In this document: piece after piece, positions 47,701 to 58,939 of the stretch
How the letters are laid out: each line of letters starts with the position of its first letter
Position numbering within the stretch: position 1 is the stretch's first letter
Source: Trema orientale
Lineage: Eukaryota > Streptophyta > Magnoliopsida > Rosales > Cannabaceae
Assembly: GCA_002914845.1 (NCBI GenBank)
Contig: JXTC01000045.1
Location: forward strand, 937,485-1,001,484
DNA length: 64,000 nucleotides
Direction of reading: 5' to 3'
Notes under the pieces: generated by a model
Seen by the model: only the letters and a program-made list of their open reading frames with translations
Database searches by the model: none
What the model was told of the DNA's origin: nothing
Translations under genes and position numbers: made by a program

Positions 47701-48599
47701 CATATGCATGTTATATAAATAGGATCTCATCTTATTGAAATTCTTTATGTTTCGTCGCTTTCGTGAAAAAAAAAGGAAAGAAAAGGAAGAGACTACAACT
47801 TGTACGATCTCTTTATCTTTACTCTTTTTTTTTTTTTTTTGATAACAATCTCTACTTTTCTTTCCGGTGACTGGTGGTGAGAGATAATCGGCCCTTTCGA
47901 TTGGATATTCGATCATTTCACAAAGCTCGCAAATCACAGTGTGGCAATTCCATTTTGAAACTCTTCATTTTAAACTGGGCTTAACCTTTAGTTGGTTAGT
48001 TTTTTGAAAGGGCCATGATAAAATGGGCTGGGCCTGCTCGATTTACAATTTTTCTTTTTTATTTTGTTTTTTTGGTAGAAGAGTTATTAGATTGATCATG
48101 TTAATTTTCTGTTACGTATCTATTTTTACGAATTGTGATATTTATTTATTTGAATTAGTTGTAATTTTGTCATTGTTTATCCGAGATTTACTCGTTAGTT
48201 GTTCATATCTGTTGTAGTTATCAATCTGTTAAATTTATTTTATTATATTACTTTAGGAAATATCACATGAACTTAGGAATCTAAACCATGTGTACTAATC
48301 TATAAAGGAGAGAAAATAGAACGAGAATAATGGAAGTACTTCTCTTTCCTATTTAGGAAACGACTTTGGTGCACCCCTCACATAATTAGCTAAATAAATA
48401 AGGGATTGATTAATTTTTGATTGATTCTCATTTCTCTCAGAACTATATCTTTTTATGAATCTTTTTGTTACGAATTAGCAAATATGCCTATAGTAGAGCT
48501 ACTTAGAATGTGTAGTTCTATTAGTTTAGTCCTCAATATATTTGTATTTAAATTCAAATTTTAATGAAGAATGGTTTGCAAATTATTTTGTTACAAACT

Positions 48600-48900
48600 A
48601 ATGCACGGGCATCACTTAAATACGAGGGTCGACCTATGTGGTCAGCCTCGAAGAAGGCATGTGGTCCATGTGTAAAGGTCTTTGAAATAAGTCCTAAATA
48701 GATAAAATGCACAATGCGATTTTGAGCCTGATTCTAGGTAATTAATAGGATGTAATTGCGACTCTCCCAATAATTGTAACTTTTGGGATGACTAGTTGCC
48801 GCTGTCCTACATAAGTTGGTATCAGAGTTGGAGGTCTTGTATTTAAGTCCCAACAGGTGTAAGCTTTCTCGAAGTAAGGCTAAAATTTTTTGTTTTGGAC
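48600..48900 (+). mobile_element. relic of an LTR retrotransposon with PBS-like TTGGTATCAGAG
   Basis: The phrase ttggtatcagagttggagg (about 48818-48836) resembles the primer-binding site downstream of 5' LTRs, which is complementary to initiator tRNA-Met. It follows non-coding sequence compatible with an LTR 3' part (about 48600-48815). No gag or pol frame follows, so only a decayed fragment remains. Confidence 0.4.
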
Positions 48901-48967
48901 ATCATTTTTGTTTTAATTTTTTTTCTTAATAATATTTGTTGGTTCTAGGATCGTTCAGCATGTGAGA

Positions 48968-48999
<32 letters not shown>

Positions 49000-49002
<3 letters not shown>

Positions 49003-49150
49003 AAAAAGTGGGGCTTAACTAATGACCACCACTTACTACAAATTTAAAGAAAAATAACACACACACACTACCAAGGTTTGAACCCCTGACCTCCCCAAAC
49101 TCACACACACATCCCTCAAGCTTTGGACCAACTGAGCTAGCCCCAGTTGG
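49000..49150 (-). mobile_element. tRNA-derived SINE
   Basis: On the minus strand the head reads GGGGCTAGCTCAGTTGGTCC, an RNA polymerase III A box (49128-49140). About 45 bases on comes GGTTCAAACC (49075-49084), a perfect-looking B box. A short body follows and ends in AT-repeat near 48970-49010, typical of a SINE tail. It has no tRNA cloverleaf beyond the promoter, so it is not a functional tRNA gene. Confidence 0.7.
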
Positions 49151-50398
49151 CTTTAACAAGCTCACATGTATTCATAGAGACTCGAACATCTTTTTTTTTT
49201 TTTTTATATTATGAGAGTATATTTAGTTCAGTGTGTTGTCAACCTAATTTTTCTAACGTGATGCTTAATTTATCCCTTTCTAACTACGGTTTTATTTAGA
49301 AATTGAGAAAAAAAATTTGTCAAACGCATCTAACGCATTTTCACTCTATTGATATCAGGTCCTCATAGATCCTACCTCAATAAAGGTTGGATATTAGTCT
49401 GACGCTAGTGTTGTTATTAATTTTTTTTTTTTCAAAAAAGAAAGTATGAAACATACATACATGCTGTCATGTGTACGAATCCTATGATCGAGCCCGAAAA
49501 AAAAAAAAAAGACAAATGTGCACGCATCCTATATATTATATATACACATATATGGATTAACCTCATGTATTTACATCCCAGTACTAATAATATTCAACGT
49601 CTGTCGTTTCAGAGAATAACAGTTCTTTAAGCCATGTAGAAGGAGAAATTTTTGATGATAATGAAAGCAAATATGAGAAAAAGGGGAACGTTACACGTAG
49701 GAGCTAAGGAACCAATATTTGAACTAGTCCCAATTTGATGTACCAAACCAATATCCATGGCTTTGACGTATTGTCAGAGATCTAAATCGGATCAGTAGTA
49801 CTGCAAAATGATGATGCTGTGATGACAAATATATTGGTCATGCATGATTGATAATTTTATACAATCTCCAAACTAACAGAAGCTGCAGTATGAGGGGCCT
49901 TGATATATGCTTTATTAAATTAATTAGACATCTTTCCAACAATATATTAGGTAGAAAAGATGAGAAATCACGTTACACATTCCAATCACTTTTTGAATAT
50001 CGCAGCCCACTACAGATTCAATTTTTCTGCATATATAGTTTCCACTATAGCTAGCTCCTTCCCTGTACACATAACAACATATATATAGATTCACTCTCTA
50101 GCTCAATCGTTCACCAATATCCTATAACCTACATTAAATATTAATACCCCTCAAATCTTTTTGATCGTTTTCCATCACATTCCTCAGTTAATATCAGCCT
50201 CTTTTTTTTTTTTTTTCTTCTTTTGAATAAACAATTATCAGCCTCTTAATTCCAAGCTATATATATATATATATATAAATATACATCAGTTAGTTTCTTT
50301 CGTTCCTGATCTAATAATAGTATTTTCTTTGTTTGTGTTTTTAATTGGTGCTCTCTGTTTTATATACACAATGTACAATATTGAAGGATTAATAGTCT

Positions 50399-50512
50399 TC
50401 ATGCGTGAGGCTCTTGATGTTGGCATGGCTCAATCAAATCAGAGTTCTCATTGGACAGATATGGGTTCTTTTATCTGATTGAGCCGTGCCAATATCACAT
50501 TTATGCATGGCC
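50399..50512 (+). ncRNA. MIR171: MIR171 precursor
   Basis: The 3' arm carries UUGAGCCGUGCCAAUAUC, the miR171 core; a 21-nt form would span 50476-50496 or 50479-50499. The 5' arm at 50416-50436 (gatgttggcatggctcaatc) pairs with it along the whole duplex, using only Watson-Crick pairs plus two G:U wobbles. The loop is about 39 bases, and the lower stem continues with catgc(g/a)t on both sides. This is the canonical plant MIR171 fold, with the mature strand on the 3' arm. Known targets are GRAS genes of the SCL6/HAM/LOM type, which control meristem and shoot branching. The GCCGUGCC variant is the form found in several family members. Confidence 0.93.
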
Positions 50513-50519
50513 AACCTGA

Positions 50520-50550
<31 letters not shown>

Positions 50551-51209
50551 GCTAATTTGCGTTTGTTGCTGCTGTGGTGGTTGTTTTCTTTTTCCTTTTT
50601 TTTCTTCCTTTAAATCTTTTTTTTTTTTTTTGTGTGGATAAAACCTTTAAATCTTTTTCTTTTTCTTCTTTATTGTTTTAACTTTTTTTTTTTAAATAAC
50701 AAAAAAGAAAAGAAAAGAAAAGATTCTGATTCCCGAGAGAGCATTAGAATTGGGTCCCAAATGGGTCCCGTTTTGTATATGTTAGAGGCCTAGAGCTATA
50801 TTGGGGTGTGAATGGGATTGGGAATGAATTTATTTTCAACAAAGTGTACTTGTGTGTGCATTTGAAGTTTCAACAAAGTGTATTTTCGACAAAGTGTACT
50901 TGTGTGTGCATATGAGATAACATGTTAGAAATATTATTTGTACATATCTATTGTCGTTTCTTGACCTAAAAAGGGAGACAAACAAAGCCCGAAAAAGCAG
51001 ATTGGGCTCGGGAACTAGAAACGAGCGGGCAAGAGGCCCAACATCGATATCGGGCTTTAAATTCGGGCCAAGGCCCATAGATAAGTTGCACGTAAAGCAC
51101 AGTCGTCTTCTCCAAGCAAAACCCTGAAAAACCCTCGAAACGAAATTGGGATTCTGAGGTCGAAAAATCGGGAAGCAGCAGCAGAGCAAAGCAAAGGGAA
51201 TTGGGTTCA
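50513..51209. other. MIR171 3' flank and promoter of the 76-aa protein gene
   Basis: A pure A run (about 50518-50545), then T-rich sequence. A block 'caacaaagtgta-ttgtgtgtgcat' is repeated near 50838 and 50889. The minus-strand frame near 51000 is not supported as a gene. Confidence 0.45.
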
Positions 51210-51371
51210 ATGGCTTTGACCAACTTTATCCTCACCGTCGCCGGAGTCAGCGCCGTCGTCCTTCTCCTCAGGTCCGATGTAAGGCAATCCGCCGCCATCT
51301 TCAGGCGAAATGTCAAGCACATTCGAAACTGGCTCGAAGAAGAATCCTCCTCTGCCTCCAAGTACACATCT

Positions 51372-51406
<35 letters not shown>

Positions 51407-52803
51407 CTATATGTGTATGTATAATTGCATCGTTTTTTGAATATAATTGAGTTGCTGAAATGGGAAATTCAATTCAAGGCTTCGATTTTCAGTCAGTTTT
51501 GATTGTTAGTTCAGGGGATTAGTAGTGACTTGTGTTTCAGATATTCACTATATGAAATTTAGTGATGGGTTTATGTTTCCATATTCAATTCCATAAATTT
51601 TAAGGAGCAAAATTTGCCCCGCCTCTTTTTTTTTTTTAAAAATTAATTTAAATACCTATGATGGCGTTGATTGTCTGACATGGCTCCGTTATTGAACAAC
51701 AAGCTATGATATTGTTTTGATTGGAGCCAAGTAAAACTTTACTGAGTTCCCCTGTCATTCTCATGTATATGCATTAGCAAATTTTGCTTCTACAAAACTG
51801 TAATGTCGAACATGTAAGTTGGGGTCTTTTAAAATTACTCGGTGATGGTGGTTTGAAATGTTATTGATCTGGTAATGAATCCCAAAGGATTTGGAAAGGA
51901 ACGAGAATGAATTAAAAATATTGTTTTTTTTTTTTCCCCGATTTTTATTAACTATGTGAGGGATTTACCAAAATTTTGTGTCCTAAATATGTAGGTAAAC
52001 ACAAGAATGGATGGGAAAGGAAATACTTTTCTTATTTCGATCTTTTCACAGATTAGTAAACATGGTCTCCCTGTTTGAGATGAACCGTATTTTGTCTCTC
52101 TCTCTCTCACTCTCCTTATTTTTATGTTATTCTTTCACTGGGGGTGTGAGTTCTGACTGATTTGTCTCTCTTTGGATTTTAATTTTTGCTGTTAATAAGT
52201 TTTCCTCCTCCTCTCATTCTTCCTCATTCATTCATTCATTAGCATTACCTTAGCATTGTTATTTGGGCCAGAACAAAGCATTTGGGTTAAAGCATAAGTT
52301 AATTTGCTATTTAAAAGGGGGCGAGTTAAAGCGGCTTAATTAGGTAGTTCTGTTGCCTGGTTTCAGGTTTTGAATATAAATTTTAAACTACAGCAGTATC
52401 AAATTACTCTTAAGAATGAGTGTGGACATCTGATACTCGGTTACCAGTCCAGGTACGGGTGTTGGGGGTCATGATGAAAGTACCACCTTAAACAATCTTT
52501 TCTAAGTGCAAGTAGGCTTGAGTTTTTATTTTTGAACTGGATGGTTTATGATTATCTAGCCATTAATTTGAAAAGAGGATTTCTCTTGATACTCTTGATC
52601 AATTCTGCATTCTAACTTGTATGCTATCTATATTACTGCTATAGCAATTTCGTTTTCGATTTCATAATGCTTTTCAGATTGTAATCGTTGGACCTCTACT
52701 CCGATGAATGTACTTTCATTTCAGGGCAGCAGAGAAGAAAATTCCTAAGGAACTGGAATCAAAGGTCCCAAAAGAAGATATTCCTAAGGAGGACAAGCAC
52801 TAA
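51210..52803 (+). CDS. 76-aa membrane-anchored plant protein
   Basis: Two exons, 51210-51361 and 52725-52803, joined by split codon AA|G, give 76 aa. An N-terminal hydrophobic segment, ALTNFILTVAGVSAVVLLL, is followed by a basic patch (RSDVRQSAAIFRRNVKHIRN) and an acidic LEEESSSASKAAEKK region. The lysine-rich tail has a repeated 'PKE' phrase (IPKELESKVPKEDIPKEDKH). The 1.36-kb intron starts with a CT/TA microsatellite. The pattern suggests a single-pass protein with a cytosolic charged tail, perhaps in a mitochondrial or ER membrane (inferred). I recall similar short proteins as conserved in dicots without known function. Confidence 0.78.
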
Positions 52804-54381
52804 TGTCCATATTGTTCCGGTGCATACTTCGTCTTTTTGTTTAATTTTGTTTTTCCTTCATTTTTTTTTTTTTTGAAAAAAAAAAGTCACTTCTTTTTCT
52901 CTTGTTCTTTTTTCTCTTTTCCTTTTCTTTGTTATATACAGATATGTAACCATCTATTAATCTTTATGTTGTTTTTGCTAAACAAGTTTATCTTTAACTT
53001 TTGATACCAGCATATTTCTGTAATTGGAAGTATGTGGACAAATGCCTATCCATTTTGGCCGCAAATGTTGCACTTTTGATGAATATGGATTAATCACTAT
53101 TGTATTCAAAAGGCAACCATCGCATATGACCAAGCCCTAAAATGTCTTTAAGCAGTGAATCTATTATTATTAGTTAATGGCTGACAAGGATTTTCATCAA
53201 GTAGAGTATTGGGCCTATTGGCCGTTGTGCGGTCTGTGTGTGTCATGCATGATCTCAGCTGTGTCAAATGCTCGTCACTTTTGTTTTGTTTTCCATATTT
53301 TGGTTTTTGTTTCCCAAACTTTGCTGGAAAGGTCTAAGCACCAGCTGTTATCTCATGCACTAATCAGAAAAAGATCTTGAACCCCATCTACTAATCTTTA
53401 GTCAATTAAGCTATCATTACTTGGTCTGTTTTAACCTTTTTTTTTTTTTTTTTTACCCTACGAGTCTGGTAGGTTAGAAACATGTTACTGTTTCGAAACA
53501 GCAATGTTTATCCTCAAGGCAGCCAAAGATATTCGGTTAATGTCGTTGTCGCTTGACTATGGTCCTCAATCATGGTTGCTTCCACTAGTGGAAGCTCGAG
53601 TAGGATATTGGACTTCTTGTCGGTTTCTTCATATTTCAGGTTATTAGGTTGATTAGCAGTTCGGAGGATGGTATTAGATTCATAACAGTTTTTCATTTTT
53701 GGCTGAGAAATAACTGCTATAAAACTAGTACTGTTTTTCAGAACTGCAATCCGTGAAAGAAACCCTTCGTATCTCTGTCATAATATTGCTGATTTATTTG
53801 ACCCAATTTGTACAAGAATATGTTTTAAGAGGCGAAAATCTAAAATTCTAGCCTGAAAAGGGGGGGAAAAAAAGGCAAATCTTTAACAGACAAATACTCA
53901 ATATCAAAAGAAAAGGAAGCGAAGGCCATTGGTTTTCCTCGACCTCTTTGACGCTTTGTTGTTACTTGGTACTTACAGATTACAAATAGCATTTCCTTTG
54001 AGCAATTCTTTATGCTTTTTTGACTTCAATTCTTTCTTTAATCTAGTACAATAAACTATAGGCCTATAATTCACACTTGGTTATCAAAACGAAAGCAACT
54101 TTGTTTCTAATCAACAACATTTTTGTGTCGCAAAAGTTCCGACACATGACGAAGAGCAACAAACAACATTATGCAATTAATAGCAACGCAAAAATCTCAG
54201 AAAAACCAGTGCTGTCTACGAAACAACGTCAAACAAGACCATGACATCTCTAAAACTAAAAAGTTCCGGTAGTTTTGCTCAAGTTGACTAGTCTCGCAGA
54301 TAATTTATTCAAGATGAGAGAAACAAAGTTGTAAAAACAGAACACCATGCATAAGTCCAAGACAAAAATCTCATCAGCCAA
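52804..54381. other. intergenic between convergent genes
   Basis: 3' flanks of the 76-aa protein gene and the SPL gene. T-rich tracts lie at about 52861 and 53438. No convincing coding frame. Confidence 0.45.
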
Positions 54382-56072
54382 CTACTCCAACGAAATTGGA
54401 AGCATTTGAAGAGCAGCCCCATGTTCCAACAAGTCGTCTGGCCCCATCCTAAGCATCATGTTGCCATAAATATTGGTTTTGTTGACATCATAAACTGGAA
54501 GATTAGGATCCACAGTCTTGTCCTTTCCAATATTGTAGTCAAGGAGTTGAAATGGATAAGGGAAACTCTCATTGGACTGCCCTAACTGGTTCAGGCCAGA
54601 GAACTGCGTTGGATTTGTTGACAGAAGATAGAGAGCACGACCACCCGAGTCGATCGGCAGGGATATCTCTTCAGAGGACATTATACGATTCTCCCTTTGC
54701 CTTCCTTTTCCTGGTGGCTCAAATGGGTGGCATAGAAAAGTTTCAGGGTAGGCTTGGTTGCCTTGTTTGAGGTCATTTTTCTGCAAGAAAAAGAGCCTTT
54801 TATCCCCCCCATTGAAGGAAGTTGGAGGACTTTGCTGGTTAGTGACCTGGAACCGTTTGTGAGGACTATAAATCCATGATTCTGTTGCTCCAGTTTTGGT
54901 CTCCAAAGGCCACAAACTTCTCACACTAGTGGCTGCATATATTTGGGGACTTCCAAAATGCAAGATTCTGGGGCCTGAGCATCCAAAACGAAAGACTAAT
55001 TTGAAGTACAAAGGGATTGAAAAACGGGAGATTAAGATTAAAAGTTTTAGATGGTCCTTGCTACATTAACTTATTTAGCTGAGATTTAACTGGTGACTAA
55101 GCATTAACTAACAACCAAATTTCTTTCTCCAACTTTATGAATTAAATAAACAGAAAGAGTCAATAGAAGCAATAATCACTTGCATAGTTAAAACCATCAA
55201 CAATAATTTGGTGGATTACTGAAGAGAAATAACTTTAATGATTAACTGCAACACAAATTCTAGGCCAAGAAATAGCAGTAAATGGGAAAAAAAGAGTTAA
55301 ATCCAGGACCACAGACACATGATTGAAAACTGCTACTACATTAAGAGTTAAATCATTCGAACCTTTGTAACCAGAGAGAAAGCTCTTGGAACTGAAGTAA
55401 AGAGGTTCCGGCTGAGATTTTCGCCGGCGCCTATTGTGTCCGTCAAGGCGTTTTCTGCAGCTTCTCTTCACCTCGTCAAACTCCCCCAAAGAGTGAAATC
55501 TAGAATAAAAAAAAACCATGTTAAGAAATAGATTGCAAGAAGATTAAGAAAACCCAGCTGTAGAATTTGGAATAATTAATTAACAATCATTATAGTCGCC
55601 TATATTTCTCAACAAATTAAATAGAGAATTAATTAAAAGAATAAAAAGCAAGCTCAACCATGTAATACCTACTACACTGCTGGCAGAATCTTTTTTCTTC
55701 TCCCTTGACAGTAACAACTGGGGTCTTGGAATGGCGCTCGCAGACCCTATGGCGCTTGTGATACTCCCTACAACTACTGAGATCTGCCCTGCAACCATCA
55801 ACCAAGCAAGACAGCTTTTGAGCCCCATTAAGCCTCTTGGATGACCCAGATGGTGATGACACCAAGTTTGAGGCCAGCACGATGTCGTTTGATCTTTTCA
55901 ACGATCTTTCAGTTGGGTCAGCCATGATGGACCCAAGCTTCAGACCCTCTGAAGATGGAGCTGTGGTACTCTTCTGTGTTGAAATGAAGTCAAGAAGTAC
56001 CGTATCATCATCATCCTCTTTTGGGTCCAACTCAGCTGAGTCCCAACCAAATTCCTTCAAGTCCCAATCCAT
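54382..56072 (-). CDS. SQUAMOSA promoter-binding-like transcription factor, SPL13-like
   Basis: Plant SBP-box transcription factor acting in the nucleus on GTAC-core motifs, in phase change and shoot development. Exons 56072-55669, 55499-55363 and 54974-54382 give 377 aa. The SBP domain (about 87-164) has both zinc sites: C89, C94, C111, H114 and C130, C133, H137, C149. The nuclear signal [17 protein letters not shown] overlaps its end. The domain is split by an intron in the Arg codon (CS-R|FH), the conserved SBP position. The N-terminus [11 protein letters not shown] matches SPL13-type starts. A longer in-frame start upstream is unlikely, because a TATGTATAG|G acceptor suggests a 5' UTR intron there. 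Exon 3 holds an intact miR156 site. Closest paralogue assignment is by eye. Confidence 0.93.
54619..54638 (-). promoter_or_regulatory. miR156/157 target site in the SPL coding sequence
   Basis: The minus strand reads GTGCTCTCTATCTTCTGTCA, the canonical target of miR156 in plant SPL genes, encoding ALYLLS. It lies in the last exon, the usual position. The match to the known site is complete as far as I can recall it, so repression in juvenile tissue is expected. Confidence 0.95.
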
Positions 56073-58939
56073 TAATGCACCATCTAACTCCTCAATTTGG
56101 TCCACTCCTTTCCTATACATACATACCAATTACCCCAGTAAGCCACTAACACAAGGAAATATATGACTATCTATATATATATATATGAGAAGAACCAAGA
56201 AACAATTTTTTTTATCTTCCTTTTGAAGTGGGTTTTCATCGATTGAAGCAAAAAAAGTAAATAAAAATAAAAATAACCAAAAACCCAGTTGACGAATTGG
56301 AGTCAACTTTAGTATTAGCCTATATATTGAATCATATAGTTTTCTCTAAATCAAGTAGATTGCATGGTTGACCTATCTTTTGTTTCTTTAGTGAGACATA
56401 GTACTATAGATTTTGTGATCAAAGGAGAAAACATACATGAACATATTGGAGCACTATTATTTTTCACAAATTCATTTAGTTACTAGGTAGCTAAGATAGA
56501 TATATGTGTGTGTATATATATATGTGTATATATCCCACTTCGATATTTAAGAAAACTTCCAAGAAAATGGCTTTAAGTAAGAGGAGCATAATATCCTTGT
56601 TCCCTCCAATAGCAGGGAAGGTCAAAGGATGGTTGGAGTGTCGATCATGCTGGAAGAATCCAGTTGCTTAAAAAAATTAAAATTCTACAAAAAATTATAG
56701 CTGAGGAGCCATTGAAAGGGAATAAAAATTACTGGAAATAACAGAAAAAAAACCAGGTACACATTAAGGACCACCTGAGACATTGGTGTGGGATTTGTTT
56801 AGTGAGGTTTACTTGTGTTTCTGTTTGTCCCTTTCCTTCTTTCCAGGTCCAGTGGTCCACAATATTGAATTTCTAAATCAGGTGAAATGGTGAATAATAC
56901 TGTGAGTGGAAAATAAATAAATGAAAAATATTAATTAAAAAAGAAAATAAAGGGAAAAAAGTGGGGAGGGATAGCAAGAGAGAGAAAAGAATGGTAAAGA
57001 AAGAGACAGGTATATCGTTACTTTAAAATTTCTAGGCAAATAGCAAATATTTAAATCATCTTAGGGGAGAAAAGTACCAAGAAAAGGAGTAAGGGAATCC
57101 AGAAGGTAGCCAGGGTAAGCATATTTGTTTATCTAATCTCTACAGTAATTTTATTTAATTTCACAATCCATGACAAGGCGCTCCATTATTTGTTTTCCGC
57201 ATTAAACCAAATTTCAGATTTAAACCCCAAAATATAATTTGTCTCGTCAAAAGAGACTTCAATGTATATTGTTTGCGCTGCTGTTTTTGATAACAATAAT
57301 ATCAAAGATAAGTACGATTTTAACACTACTTTTTTCCTTTTTCTTTTTTAAAAAAAGGGTAATGAAAGCCACTGGTTTTTATGGTTTTGGGGCAAACTAG
57401 TCGTTATTTCATGTGTGAATTCTTTAATAGGGAAAAAGATATCCCTGTCCATTGACATAGGATCAAAAAATAAGCTTATGTCACTCTTTGCATGCGTTGA
57501 TAACTCTTATTGTCTAGCTAGACTAACTCTAGACCAACAACATATGGTTAATTAATTAACTAACATGCATCATCGAAAGACTTGCTTAACATGATTTGTG
57601 TACTTTAACCCTTTTATATTTAGTTTCCGGGTTAAACATGAATACTTTACTATCAATATGATCTATGTTATGTTTTGTGGAAACAATAACTTGTACGAAT
57701 ATCTAGCCGCTCTTTCGATATATTAATTGAGCTGCATCCAATCCAACTTAATTCCAAGTGTGGAATGAAAAGGAATTCGTCTCACAAACTTGATTATATA
57801 AAAAGAAAAGCGGTTAATTCAAGCATATATTATAATACTCGAGTAAAGTACACTTTGCTCTGAAGAGCCAAATTAAGGGCTCAAACTTTGCATAGATATA
57901 TACATGTCTCATGCGCGGACAGGCCCCTATTGGTGCACCACAATGGATTCCTTTCCTGGCCCTCCACTGTATACCATAAGCAGCTGCCAAGTAGCTTTTG
58001 CCTACCAGTTTAATTCGCTTTTTCAAAGAATAAAATAAAGAATCCCCACTTGTGATTTGCTATACAGTACCCCCAAACCCCTTATATAGCTGGATCATGA
58101 TTAAACTCTTCACCTCTTAATTAATGACTTAAGATGATTAGGAGGCCCAATTAGACTTCTTCTAATCCAATTGCTAGGTGGACATTTTTTATTTATAATT
58201 TACATGTGCCATTTGAGGCTCAAACGTGACTGAAAATTGTTATTTGATATCATATCCACCGAAAAAGAATAACAAAATGCATAAAAGTAATAATTAACAT
58301 ATAGTTGCTCTAAACTTTGACATGCCAAATTAATCTAGGAAATGCCTTTAATTTTTTCTTTCTTTTTTTTTTTTTTTTTTTTTTACGAGTTGATACTATT
58401 TTTTTTTTCAGTAATGATTTGGAGATACATATGTAGAGTACTGGATTTTGTAATTAATTACTTGTCGCTTAAACTAATTCCCAAACTATATATCGGTAAC
58501 GTGTATACGGTTTAAAAGATGTTACATATAAAGCATAAAAACAGCAATTATAATTAGTAAACGATGTTATCATATACATACTAATAATTCATTGGAGTAA
58601 TGATGATAAAACTAAATTACAGGGCGAGAAGATGCATATTAGTATTGAAACTGCAATACATATATATAAGTTAATTAGCAACTTTTTCATTCTCTTTATA
58701 AAGTCCCGTGCCCAGTCAAGAGCATCCATTAATATTTATCGAGCAGAATAAAACATCGCCTGAATCAAAGAATATTACAAACCTGTGAAATTCCTAAGCT
58801 ACTTTAAATTAATTCAAGGGGAAGTATCTTACTGAGATCTCTCTACAATACCATAATAAAAATATTCCACAAAGCATAACTTAATTGATTAATTATTTGC
58901 TTACATATATATATTAAATAATAATATAATTAAGTTGGT
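56073..58939. other. SPL promoter / 5' leader and intergenic region
   Basis: Just upstream of the SPL start is a probable 5' UTR intron acceptor (tgtatag, near 56114 on the minus strand). Further up, 56250-56900 may hold a non-coding first exon, but no border can be fixed. The rest is AT-rich, with TA/TG microsatellites near 56503-56532, and has no recognised gene. Confidence 0.4.

Larger units (their letters stand above)
44751..50398. other. long AT-rich intergenic region
   Basis: No protein gene is recognised. It contains a (GCTA)n run at about 46625-46648, several TA microsatellites (for example 47517-47532 and 48970-48999), an LTR/PBS relic and a SINE listed separately. Short frames, such as the one at 46306, have no family resemblance. 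Confidence 0.45.

Noticed and set aside
50836..51367. Two overlapping minus-strand frames near the start of the 76-aa protein gene
   Set aside because: Antisense to a conserved exon and its 5' flank; no recognisable domain.
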